Origin: Liolophura sinensis
Lineage: Eukaryota; Mollusca; Polyplacophora; Chitonida; Chitonidae
Assembly: GCF_032854445.1 (NCBI RefSeq)
Contig: NC_088306.1
Location: 23,037,764-23,097,763 of the forward strand
Direction of reading: 5' to 3'
DNA: 60,000 nucleotides
Positions within the stretch are counted from its first letter, which is position 1; each line of letters begins with the position of its first letter. Position numbers and translations under genes: made by a program. Below the pieces are notes generated by a model, which was given only the letters and a program-made list of their open reading frames with translations, ran no database searches and was not told the origin of the DNA. Of this stretch, positions 1 to 12,700 are shown piece by piece.

Positions 1-594
1 GGCTATGTGAGTTTACCCTCTCTATACTCTCTGAGAGGCACTGCAGCCAGTACTCCCTGACATCTAGGCTATGTGAGTTTACCCTCTCTATACTCTCTGA
101 GAAGCACTACAGTCAGTGTTCCCTGATATCTAGGCTATGTGAGTTTACCCTCTCTATACTCTCCGAGAAGCACTACAGTCGGTGTTCCCTGACATCTAGG
201 GTATGTGAGTTTACTCTCTCTATACTCTCTGAGAAGCACTACAGTCAGTATTCCCTGACATCTAGGCTATGTGAGTTTACCCTCTCTATACTCTCTGAGA
301 AGCACTGCAGCCAGTACTCCCTGACATCTAGGCTATGTGAGTTTACCCTCTCTATACTCTCTGAGAAGCACTACAGTCAGTGTTCCCTGATATCTAGGCT
401 ATGTGAGTTTACCCTCTCTATACTTTCCGAGAAGCACTACAGTCGGTGTTCCCTGACATCTAGGGTATGTGAGTTTACTCTCTCTATACTCTCTGAGAAG
501 CACTACAGTCAGTATTCCCCGACATCTAGGCTATGTGAGTTTACCCTCTCTATACTCTCTGAGAAGCACTGCAGCCAATATTCTCGCGCCTCCC
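1..594. repeat. 66-bp minisatellite copied from the PANK4 exon 10/donor junction
   Basis: Units start at 1, 67, 133, 199, 265, 331, 397, 463 and 529, exactly 66 bases apart; the ninth runs into exon 10. Read on the minus strand each unit holds the coding sequence for [12 protein letters not shown], a donor and about 24 intron bases. Units 1-4 match units 5-8 in their private variants, giving a 264-bp higher-order repeat. Units 1 and 5 keep the tryptophan codon; most others carry TGA and TAG there. The array probably continues off the left edge. Confidence 0.95.
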
Positions 595-700
595 TGTCAT
601 GTGTCAGGTCCACAGTGTCCGGGATGTAGCTGGCTGGGTCCAGCAGTAGAGGACAGCAGATCAGGGGTTTGGACAGCTTATCCAGCTCTAACATATCAAA
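545..700 (-). CDS. PANK4: PANK4 exon 10, parent of the 66-bp array
   Basis: Acceptor TTTGTGCTTCAG, donor AGG|GTAAAC, 156 bases, phase 0 at both ends. Encodes [35 protein letters not shown] and [14 protein letters not shown], the linker into the phosphatase half. Later exons are off the left edge. The last 42 or so bases with the donor are repeated as 66-bp units to the edge. Confidence 0.9.
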
Positions 701-3700
701 CTGAAGCACAAAAGCAGGAAGACATGCAAAAATTAACAAGTGTACATGTAATTTCAGAAGAAATTATTTGGACTTCCACGTCCAAATTCCACCAATCTAC
801 CAAGAACTCCAACCGCATTCGTTCACGAATTTCAGATGGTGAAATTTCAAATACCAATAACAAATCTGTTGATTTTATCATCTTTATAGTTGAGGTTCAA
901 ATTTGTGTATTCATCGTACAATGAAAAATAGATGTATGGATAAATCTTGCCAGACTAATCTACATCTTCCCAAAACAGAGTTGATCACACATTGGAATTT
1001 TCTGCTGAACATATACATAGATCGTACCGTGGAGCTTCTGGTCTTGAACTGGAAGGCACTACCCTGGGGGGACTGTAAGCCTGAGCTACCTGCGTAATTC
1101 TCCCCCCAGCTGTACAGCCCACCATCTGGTAAAACAAGAGAAACATTTAAAATATTAACACAGTTGACAACTGGACAGAGGTTTTCAGTGGCTCCCTGCC
1201 AGCTCATCACTAGCACACCTCTAGGAAGGCTCTATATGCCTCAGCTATCCTCATAATTCTCCATACAACCACTGCCAACGGTACATCACCCACCATCTCG
1301 TGAAACGATAGAAACATTTAAAGTATTGCCATGATATACGGAAGGACAGACGTACGTTCTCAGTCACCCACCACTTGCTCACCACGAGTACATCTGATAT
1401 ACACAACAGACAGAAACATTTAAAGTATTGACATGATATATGGAAGGACAGACGTACGCTCTCAGTCACCCACTACTTGCTCACCATGAGTACATCTGAT
1501 ATACACAACAGACAGAAACATTTACAGTATTGCAGTGACATATGAGAGGACAGACATACGCTCTCAGTCACCCACTACTTGCTCACCTCGAGTACATCTG
1601 ATATACACAACAGAATTGCCGCTTACACATTACAGGATACAGGTTCTCACTGGCCCAATTGTATTTCACCATTGTAGCATTATGTATTCAAATGTCTGAG
1701 GTACATTTCGTACCCATGTACATGTAAATCTCCTACCCCCTCCAATCTAGTAAGATAACACCTAGATAAACAAAATATCATGGCAACCATTCACTCAAAT
1801 AATGAATTTGTAACCACTGACTAACAAAGATCCAAGCTGTCTAATCTAGCAGACGGGAAACCCACGGTCATCCACAGGTTGCTGGCAGACCTTCCCATGT
1901 ACGACCAGAGAGAAGGATACAGGTTGATATCCAGCCATCACAGAACTCAAGAGTAATTTATTTATTTTCTACGTTGTTGTACAAAGCCACTCCATGCACC
2001 GTTTTACTTTAAGTTTCCGACAAGCTTTGACATTTGTGTTGTACAGATACACGTATGCTCATCATACAGGCATCAAAAAGTGGTCTTCAACTGATATTGG
2101 ACTGTGCCGTCAGCCACTTTAATATTGTCAGTATGTCTCCACAAACAGTGAGAGAGAGTGGGGAATCCCCTGGCCAAGACCCACACCACCTTATGTGTCC
2201 TAGCGATTGACAGATAAGCACCTCTAATAGCCATTCAGCCAATACCAGCTCCATTATAGCCTACACGTATATGTACGTATATAAAAGCTCGGGGCAATTT
2301 TCATTTAGCTCAGTTGGTAGTGCTAGATCTCCAATGTAGAGATTCAAGTTCAAATCCTGGTGTGCCCCAAAGACAAGACAGAATGAATCCTTGAATCAAT
2401 TGTACCTTCCTCCTCGGCACCCTTGAGGAAGGCCCCAATGGCCCCCAGGTAACCCTCGTGACGCAGGAACAGAGCCTGTATGTCCCCCTGGAAAACAAGA
2501 AAGTCAAAAAAAGTGGTGCTTTATTGGCACTAATGTGCAACTGAAATATTATGGAAAACTTGATCTGATTAGCAGAAGCTTGTAAAAAACTTCAGCAACA
2601 CTAAATGATTTAAAATTTTGTCCATGATTAAGTTGCTCATTTTTCCAGATTCTGGGAGTTCTATTGATTTTAGAAAAGTGCTATGAGAGATGTTTTGAAG
2701 GTTGGATGATATCCTACTGGGAAATGTAAAGTTTAGCATCAGAAGTAGTGTCTGATGACATTTAATACTTCAAAAAATGCTCCTTTGAGGTCAAATTTTT
2801 AGGTCAATTAGGGTACTTTTCACCAACTTATCACCTTTCCTTTCTCCAGCTCATACAGCAGGGAGTTTAGTTGGGGAAGTATCCCATGAAATTACATGTG
2901 ATTTACTGTAAATATGTTTCTATTTAATAATAGAAATATGTGTATAACAGGGCATCAAAATATAGTTCTTGTGATATGTAAGAATTTCCAGAAGAGAAAT
3001 GTAAATTCATACTCATGGAACTGCTCACACTGATTAGGAGTGAGTGTTAAGCTTTCCATCGTCCTTCAGTCTGCTAGGCCTAGCAGTCATGGCTAATGAC
3101 CTTGTAGACTGACTGTATGCCCTAATCCCTAACATGTCCTATGTACACTGTCACATGGTAATGGAAATACTCCTCACGTGTTTATTTACTTATCTGATTA
3201 GTGTTTTACGACATACTCAAGAATATTTCACTAATACGACAGCGGCCAGCATTATGGTAGGAGCAAACCGGGCAGAACCAAGGGGAAACCCATGACCGAC
3301 TACATGTTGCTGGCAGACCTTCCCACATACGATCAGAGAGAAGAGTATAAATAAGCCAGTAACCAAAAGGCATTATAATACATATAGTTAAAAGTATATA
3401 CAAGCATCAGCAAATGCATAGGGATAATAGAAACCATAGGCTGGCTAAACCTAAGCCGACCAAAGAATATTTTACCTGTATAATGGCTGTTTAACTGGTA
3501 GGGTACAGAAAAGCTCAATACTAGAGTAAAGCTGCGACGCTCTTCACCACCTGCTGGCCAGGCATCTTAATGTTTTGTGGGCACAAGAACTTGGGCAGCC
3601 ATACCGCTCAACAGTATAAAAAATGTTGTAGATATGTCATCAAAAATAGTTACACATGTAAATCCAAATCGGCCTCCACCCCGCACCCTCCAAACCTCAC

Positions 3701-6700
3701 TACCCATCCCCCCAACCCTCACTGTCCAACCCCGACGAACCCCTGAAGCCTCACCTTTGACCAGTAGTTGATGGCATAGGTTATCGTATGCATGGTCATG
3801 GGGTGACCGCGGATGAAGAAGCCACCAAAGTAGATTTTTTTCAGGTTGTGTAGTTTGGCATGGAGACAAGAGATCTGGCCAATGTCATTACTGATACTCA
3901 GCAACAGGCTTTTGGCGCAGTCAGCTTCTTTACTATTATGATCTGTGAGTTAAAGGTATGATACAAGATTACAAATGAGTCATGATATCTTTCCCGATAT
4001 AGCGTACAAACCCTGGCAATTTATTCTTCCAGTAGTAAGCACATTACCATAATGTGCATAAACAGTGCGCGCATTTTATCCTAAGTGCAGCATTTCTCAA
4101 GCAGTGCCACAAGAGAACTTTGATGAATTTCTTAGCAGAAAAACTTAAAGGGGTACAGAGTGGACGCTGACTGGTTGGAAGTCCTGGGTTAAATCTTGCA
4201 GCCTTGGTCACGTTTGAATAAATATATCATACCTAAAATTCAGCTTAGGCAAGGCATAACCTGGACCTGAACCTATATGACACCAGCCAATCTGAATCGA
4301 TTCTGTATCTCTTTAAGTGTTGGCATCATTAGTAACATTTCAAGGCCATTCAGTGATTCTGAGAGTCCCTTTTTACATTCCAAAACTTTAGCTGAAATAC
4401 GGTAAAGTATGATTTCCTGGAATCTGCTTGTTAAAAAATGAACTGAAACTTTTTGTAACTAACTATATATATCACCATTCAGTACTAAATCTTCCACATC
4501 ATGGTTATTAGTTGATGAAATATTCCATACAATTATATGTGATCTCTCCTTATGTTACACTGCACAAAGTACAATTTGTATACAAAAAAATATGATGCTT
4601 GTAGACCGTCATTTGGATTTCATTCCATAAACAATAAAATATAACTAATAATCCAAATATCATAAGGATATGAAATAACACATTCAATTTTATTCCAATA
4701 ACCTGACACTTATCCAAATATTTCTAAGTACAGCGTTAAACTGTAATAAAGGTGTGATATTTTAGAAAACCCACATTTTTCATGCTATATGAGTCTTTTC
4801 CAAAGAGGTGTCAAAAATGTCAGGCACTTACATGTACAACCATGTATTTTCAGACTTGAAATCAAGAAATGACCTAAAATTTCGTCCATGACTAAGTCGC
4901 TCATTTTTCCAGATTCTGGGAGTCCGATTGATTTTTGAGGGTGCTTTGAGAGGTGTTTAAAAGGTAGGATGATATCCTACAGGCAAAATGTACATTTCAG
5001 CACCATCTCATAAATAATATCTCATGACATTTATTTGCCTTCAAAAATGTTTTTTTTTGAGGTTGAATTTTTAGGTACATGTAAAAACTGAATTCTGCGA
5101 TATAAAAATGCCATGCTGCATTAACCAACTACACATATTCAAAATAGTCTGTATGACTCACTGTTCTGATGGGTGCATGACCTGGCTGCCTTCCCGAAGC
5201 TGCTGGCGATTACCTCCCCTGGCAGTCCCACGCAGGTGTACGCCCCTCCGTAGATATCCTTCACCAGCATGTCTACGGAGCGGTGGTCACCTGACTCGGC
5301 CAGTTCCAACAACTCGTCAAAGTCCTGTGTAACAGAGTGAATAGCGAGAAAAAAATCAGCAACATAATACGTCATTTATAAAACATTTTGTATGCGATAA
5401 TGTATAGCAGGGCATGCAGAATATGTCAAGAAGACCACATGTATGGCGTAATTACTCAGAAGCCTCTTACTAATAGAGTTGCTATATGTTCAAGTTCAAC
5501 TCATGCTGGCTTCCTCTCTGACCACACTGCAAAGGTCTGCCAGCAACCTACAGATGGTCGTGGGTTTAACTTGGGCTCTACCTAGTTTTCTCTCACCATA
5601 ATGTTGGCTGCTGTCATATAAGTGAAATATTCTTGAGTATGATGTAAAACACCGATCAAATAAATAAATAAATAAATATCTACAGCTTGATAAGTTGCAG
5701 AGGACAACTATATGTACAGCAAATCACTGTTCTGGATAGACAAATGCTGTTTCCACTTCTACATGTACTTACATACAAGAGTAACAAGAGTTCCTGAAAC
5801 TGTATTAAATACCTTAGTACCAAGACTTCAAAACACTTATTTTGTCAGGGGATTCACTTTACACAATACACGTATGAAGCTGTTGTGTATTTCTCACAAA
5901 CATAAAATGCAAGATACATTGATGTTATGTATTAGCATTGTTCCCAGTTAAAATCACTCTACAAACACCCCCACACCATCACACAATTATTCTCCTGCAA
6001 AGATTGTCCCCAAACCCTGTTATAAAGTACCGTGATGGAACTTTGCTCCCAGTTAGAGTGACCCCCCCCCCCCCCCCCCCCACCCACCGCCAGTCCTGTA
6101 ATGTGATCCCCTGACTCACCTTGGCTCCTGTGAGAAGTGACCCCAGACCCCAGAATGTACCCCCACCTGTAGATGTGCCCCCTATCCTCTCAAACTGATT
6201 CTCAGCTTCCACCTGTAACATAAAAAAACCCAACTATCAGTCACTTCTTATCAGCTGTTCAATTAGACAGATATTTACAGACACATAGACTTACTGATTT
6301 TCAGACACCGGGAACATCCACAGCTCCTATGTTGACTGGCAATAGAAATATTTGTCGCAGTCGTAACTGACAGGGTGCCAAATGGTTTAATTATTTCTTT
6401 AGTTGACTGCTGTTTAATGCAATTCTCACGAATGAGACACCATTCCCACTTATATGGCATCAGTCAGTTTAATGGGAGGAGGAAACTGGAGTGCCTGGGG
6501 TAAACCACTGACCTTTGGCAAGTTACTGATGAACTTTCCCAAGCCACGGGATGGCGATGTACATGTTACAGATTTGTATGCCATGTAGGTGGAAGACAAG
6601 TGGCTTTCCACGTTCGTTTAATAGTGCAGATGACCACATGATTGCCAATAACGGCTTATTATCAAAAAGGCTCAGCTGGATAGCGCACTAGCGCAGCGTA

Positions 6701-9700
6701 ATGACCCAGGAGCCTCTCACCAATGTGGTCGCTGTGAGTTCAAGTCCAGCTCATGCTGGCTTCCTCTCCGGCCGTACATGGGAAGGTCTATCAGTAACCT
6801 GCGGATGGTCCGTGGGTTTCCCCCAGGGCTCTGCCCGGTTTCCACCCACCATAATGCTGGTCGCCGTCGTTTGAGTGAAATATTTTTTGAGTACGGCGTA
6901 AAACACCAATCAAATAAATAAATAAATAAATAAATCAAAAAGGCCAAACAAACAAGGCGAGTAAGGGAACCAGCTTCCTGTCCAATGTCAGGTTTGAGCC
7001 CACACCTAGTGTGTCCTACATGTGACGACTGAAAGGTAAGTACTGTAAATCTTCAACATTTTCCACCACTAAAGCACTTTTTTTTTAGTGGAATTTATGC
7101 ACACAATTATTATGAAAAACGATGCTAAAAATGATTTGTTTATGTAATTAGGGATACAAGCTTCATAAAACTGTGCAGATTATTTCTGTACACAAGATAC
7201 TTATCACAGAATGTTTCAAAATATTGGATGCGTTTGCAGTTGAAAAGGTTGAAGAATTATAGTATATCTACCCACCCAGATCATGGCCTTCTCCCCAAAT
7301 GGTAGCTTTGCCTACACAGATGCATATGTACACTACAATACATACATGTATGAACTTATTATTGTAAAGAGCTGCTACAGTGTCCAGGTCTGTATTTCTT
7401 AAAAGATGGGTTAAATGTTAAGGATTGAGATAGTCCGAATGACTTTTTCTAAAGTGTAAAAAAATTGCATTGCATTAAAACTAATGTTGTCTTTTCAGAG
7501 GATAATACAGAAACAAAAGGTTTTCTGTCATTTTCCAATTTTGCCAGGTGTCACATCATGCATGAAACACTTAGGCTCACCCATCGCTGACATATAGCCA
7601 CAAATGACGTCGTAATATCAAATGCCCATGACGTCATTCTAGCATAACTGCCTTGCTCAATGTCACATTTGCCTGAGTCATCATCACTCAAGGAATATGA
7701 CCATGGTCACATCAGTAAAATTTATGGACTCTGTTGAAGATTTGGTTTTTTCAGGACTCTTCATTTACTGAGAATAAAAAAGAATATTCATCATAAATCT
7801 TTTTGAACCCTGGTGTTAGTTCTGTTTCATAAGGTATCCTTCATATCATTTTAATATTTCCCCCTGTTTTCTCTTGGGGACAGAAGTAGCACTTTTTTAA
7901 CAGAACTATTCAATGGGAGCATCATGGAATTTGGTGTACAGGTGCTATCATTATTTAACACTAACCTTGATGATACAGACACCTGGCCCAATGTTGACCA
8001 GCAGGTAAGGGAAGATGTCATGTTCTACACTCTGGGACTTGTACTGAGGTGTATCATGTAACACACACTAACCTTGATTGACACTGACACCTGACCCAAT
8101 GTTGACCAGCAGGTAAGGGAAGACGTCATGTTCTACACTCTGGGACTTGTACTGAGGTGTATCATGTAACACATACTGACCTTGATGATACAGACACCTG
8201 ACCCAATGTTGACCAGCAGGTAAGAGAAGATGTCATGTTCTACACTCTGGGGACTTGTACTGAGGTGTATCATGTAACACACACTAACCTTGATGATACT
8301 GACACCTGACCCAATGTTGACCAGCAGGTAAGAGAAGATGTCATGTTCTACACTCTGGGAATTGTACTGAGGTGTATCATGTAACACACACTAACCTTGA
8401 TGATACTGACACCTGACCCAATGTTGACCAGCAGGTAAGGGAAGATGTTCATGTTCTACACTCTGGGACTTGTATTGAGGTGTATCATGTAACACACACT
8501 AACCTTGATGATACAGACACCTGATCAATGTTGACCAGCAGGTCAGAAAAGATGTCATGTTCTACACTCTGGGAATTGTACTGAGGTGTATCATGTAACA
8601 CATACTGACCTTGATGATACTGACACCTGACCCAATGTTGACCAGCAGGTAAGGGAAGATGTCATGTTCTACACTCTGGGACTTGTACTGAGGTGTATCA
8701 TGTAACACACACTAACCTTGATGATACTGACACCTGACCCAATGTTGACCAGCAGGTAAGGGAAGATGTCATGTTCTACACTCTGGGACTTGTGCTGAGT
8801 GTATCATGTAACACATACTGACCTTGATGATACTGACACCTGACCCAATGTTGACCAGCAGGTAAGGGAAGATGTCATGTTCTACACTCTGGGACTTGTA
8901 TTGAGGTGTATCATGTAAACACACACTAACCTTGATGATACAGACACCTGACCCAATGTTGACCAGCAGGTAAGAGAAGATGTCATGTTCTACACTCTAG
9001 GACTTGTACTGAGGTGTATCATGTAACACATACTGACCTTGATGATACAGACACCCTGGCCCAATGTTGACCAGCAGGTAAGGGAAGATGTCATGTTCTA
9101 CACTCTAGGACTTGTACTGAGGTGTATCATGTAACACATACTGACCTTGAGGATATGGGACCACGCTGACCCAATGTTGACCAGCAGGTAAGGGAAGATG
9201 TCATGTTCTACACTCTGGGACTTGTATTGAGGTGTACCATGTAACACACACTAACCTTGATGATACTGACACCTGGTCCAATGTTGACCAGCAGGTAAGG
9301 GAAGATGTCATGTTTTACGCTCTGGTACTTGTACTGAGGTGTATCATGTAACAGACACTAACCTTTATGATACTGGACACCTGACCCAATGTTGAACCAG
9401 CAGGTAAGAGAAGATGTCATGTTCTACACTCTGGGACTTGTACTGAGGTGTATCATGTAACACACACTAACCTTTATGATACTGACACCTGACCCAATGT
9501 TGACCAGCAGGTAAGAGAAGATGTCATGTTCTACACTCTGGGACTTGTACTGAGGTGTAATCATGTAACACCATACTGACCTTGATGATACAGACACCCT
9601 GACCAATGTTGACCAGCAGGTAAGGGAAGATGTCATGTTCTACACTCTGGGACTTGTACTGAGGTGTATCATGTAACACATACTGACCTTGAGGATACGG

Positions 9701-12700
9701 ACACCCTGACCCAATGTTGACCAGCAGGTAAGGGAATATGTCATGTTCTACACTCTGGGAATTGTTACTGAGGTGTATCATGTAACAGACACTAACCTTG
9801 ACGATACAGACACCCTGGCCCAATGTTGACCAGCAGGTAAGGGAAGATGTCATGTTCTACACTCTGGGACTTGTACTGAGGTGTATCATGTAACAGACAC
9901 TAACCTTGATGATACTGACACCTGACCCAATGTTGACCAGCAGGTAAGAGAAGATGTCATGTTCTACACTCTGGGACTTGTACTGAGGTGTATCATATAA
10001 CAGACCCTAACCTTTATGATACTGACACCTGACCCAATGTTGACAAGCAGGTAAGGGAAGAGGTCATGTTCTACACTCTGGGAATTGTACTGAGGTGTAT
10101 CATGTAACACATACTGACCTTGATGATACTGACACCTGACCCAATGTTGACCAGCAGGTAAGGGAAGATGTCATGTTCAACACCCTGGAACTTGTACTGA
10201 GGTGTGTCGTGTCTGTCGTACAGGAACACCTCATCTGGTATGTTCTTCAGGAGAAAGTTACAGCCTTGATTAGGCAGGTCTATCTCGTCTTCTTTGTCTA
10301 TCCTGCAAACAGAACATTGAACAGCGACTGAAGAACTGAGTGGTGCTCAGGCCAAAAACGAGAAAGCTAAACTACAGTACAGCTCAGGCTAAAATTCAAA
10401 ACCAGGCAGCAGATTAGCACGATCCTAGAGGTCTTGTAGAGAGCCTGTTGAGAGCTCTGGGGACAGACGGTCGACTGCAGAGTGATCTGTCCACTGTGAC
10501 TGATCACAGACATGTGGCTAAGCACTGTTATGATGTGGAAAATTGATGACGGGAAATTTAGTTCTTCAATAAAATGATTTCAAGAATTTTTGAAAGACTA
10601 GCACCATAGATGATGTAAAAAAATATCTGATGTGTGTCTTTTTGATTTCAATGTGGCAATCTCCTCTTAAAATAAAAGTGATTTATGAGTGTGTCCATGC
10701 GAGATTCATAATGGATCACCACGACTGCTAAACCTAGCTCATTCTTCATCTCCCTTAAAAGTGGACAATTAAAGTTTCGTTTCTTCCCTAAAAGGTTTCC
10801 CTTGTTGTGGGAGTCATTTGCCAGTGAAAAATTATCTCCAAGTCAGTAATTTTGCAGACAATTGACATGTGCAACAACAACAGCAACAACGCGGTATTAC
10901 AATACGAATTTCATGTACAAACATGGAAAAAAGTGAAAAACAGGATGTTAAATTTTGTCCATGTACTACAACTTTCTGAAGAATCTTCTGAAGAAAAGCA
11001 CCCACATGGCAAACACATGAATGAAAAGTTTTTCTCAGAGAAAAGAAAAAACTTTCCATTTGCAAGTGTCAAACTTTATTAACTTACACACACTTTACGG
11101 TTTGGAAAATCTTAAACAAAGATTTGTACTATGAAATATCTGCTGTAAGGTTCTATACAGCATAGCATACATGTACATCACAATTAGTATGCTGACCGTC
11201 GATACCAACCGATGACTTTGATTGCATATGTACTCCCTTAATTAAATCTCTTAATCAAATTCAGGAACTGATTTTGTTTTGCCGAGGTAGGTTACATAAA
11301 TTGCAAGATAAACCTTCCGCTTTTCGCTGCTAGTATGTTCACATAGCGGAATAGCCCTGCAACTCTGTAGACGGAACTATATTCACACCTTCTATGACAG
11401 TCCTATGTGCCTCAGCAGGTTTCAAACACAGCTCAGTAGAAGGTTTGTCATGCGTCACTAGAGCATTATTCAGTCTCTCGGAGCGCAATACGAGCGGTAA
11501 ACAATTAACTTTAAGCTGAGCTGTACTGTAAGTAAGCGTCATACTTACACCAACTCAGATTTGGCATGGGTATTTTCCCATTCAATTCGCCAGTTTCAAC
11601 ACCATGTCAGTACATACAGGCACATGCACAAGGAAAACCAAAAACTAAAAACCCGCAAATGGTCCCTGGATCCTTACTGTACACTGAGTTCGAACTGTGA
11701 GGTCCTTGTACTTGTAGGCTCCTCCTCCCGTTGTCTTGACATGCTTCTCTTTCAAAGCACCGTAATGATTCACGTCATCCACCAGGTTTTGACAAATGAA
11801 GTCTAGGCACGTCTCAATGAATTTTGTCTCAAATTTGATGAAATGTAAGCGATTACCCGTCTCTTCCGTCTCAGAAATCTCATAGATGTGTCCTGATGTG
11901 GTGTTCTAAAATTACAATCACAGCACGTATATTTATTTATTTCTGCATTTGATCATCAAGTAACATCACACCCAAGAATTTTTCCCAGACAGTATCAAGA
12001 GTGGAGGAAAGCGTAATACCCATGTAAAACCACTGAACTTTGGCTAGTTAATGACGAACTTTCTCACATGCTGTATTATTTCACACAAACTTATACAAGT
12101 ATTTACGTCAAACTTCGTACTCCCAATCTGTTCACTGCTGAGGCCAAACACTGGAGAAAATTGCACAAAAGTTTACATCAAAGAAAATGTGATAATCTAT
12201 TATATCAACAATCTTACCTTATTTACATCATCAGAGACTAAGGCTGTCTTCCTCTGGAATGTTGAGGAGTAGGCAAGTTTTGCCAAAGATCCTCCTGCAA
12301 ATATGAAATAAGTCAACAGCTCGACTTCAGAATGATTTACCCTAATTCCTCAACGTTTTTGCATGTGAAAGAGCAACTTTCAGTGCAATTTTTGCACCTT
12401 TTTCATTTGATTATGGAGATAAGACTACATTGGTTATGTGGGCTGATTTCAGGGCGCCACAAAAAGTGTAATTTTATCAGTCTACACAAACTACTGCCTT
12501 CAGAATATGGTTAAATAAACACCAAGTAAAAAGGTTAAAGAATTACAGTAGTTCTTTTACTGTCAACGTTGAAACAAATCACATGTATATTGTTACAACA
12601 CATGATACCCAGATGTTAATGGTTTTACATGTAGCTATGAAGGACTTTTTGAGTTCAAATATTAAGAAGTGCTGAATATAATTTATATACAAATGTTGTT

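Noticed and set aside
2291-2368. Functional tRNA gene
   Set aside because: Only the internal promoter boxes are tRNA-like; stems do not pair.
6062-6081. Poly-C run as a regulatory element
   Set aside because: Simple homopolymer in an intron, similar runs occur at 16032 and elsewhere; no reason to assign function.
7957-9853. Open frames of 70-109 codons across the 107-bp array as separate genes
   Set aside because: They are read-through of exon 4 copies joined by one-base indels; no promoter, own start or independent splice structure.
1-10200. CRISPR-like arrays
   Set aside because: Units are contiguous with no unique spacers, lie in introns of a eukaryotic gene, and derive from exon ends.
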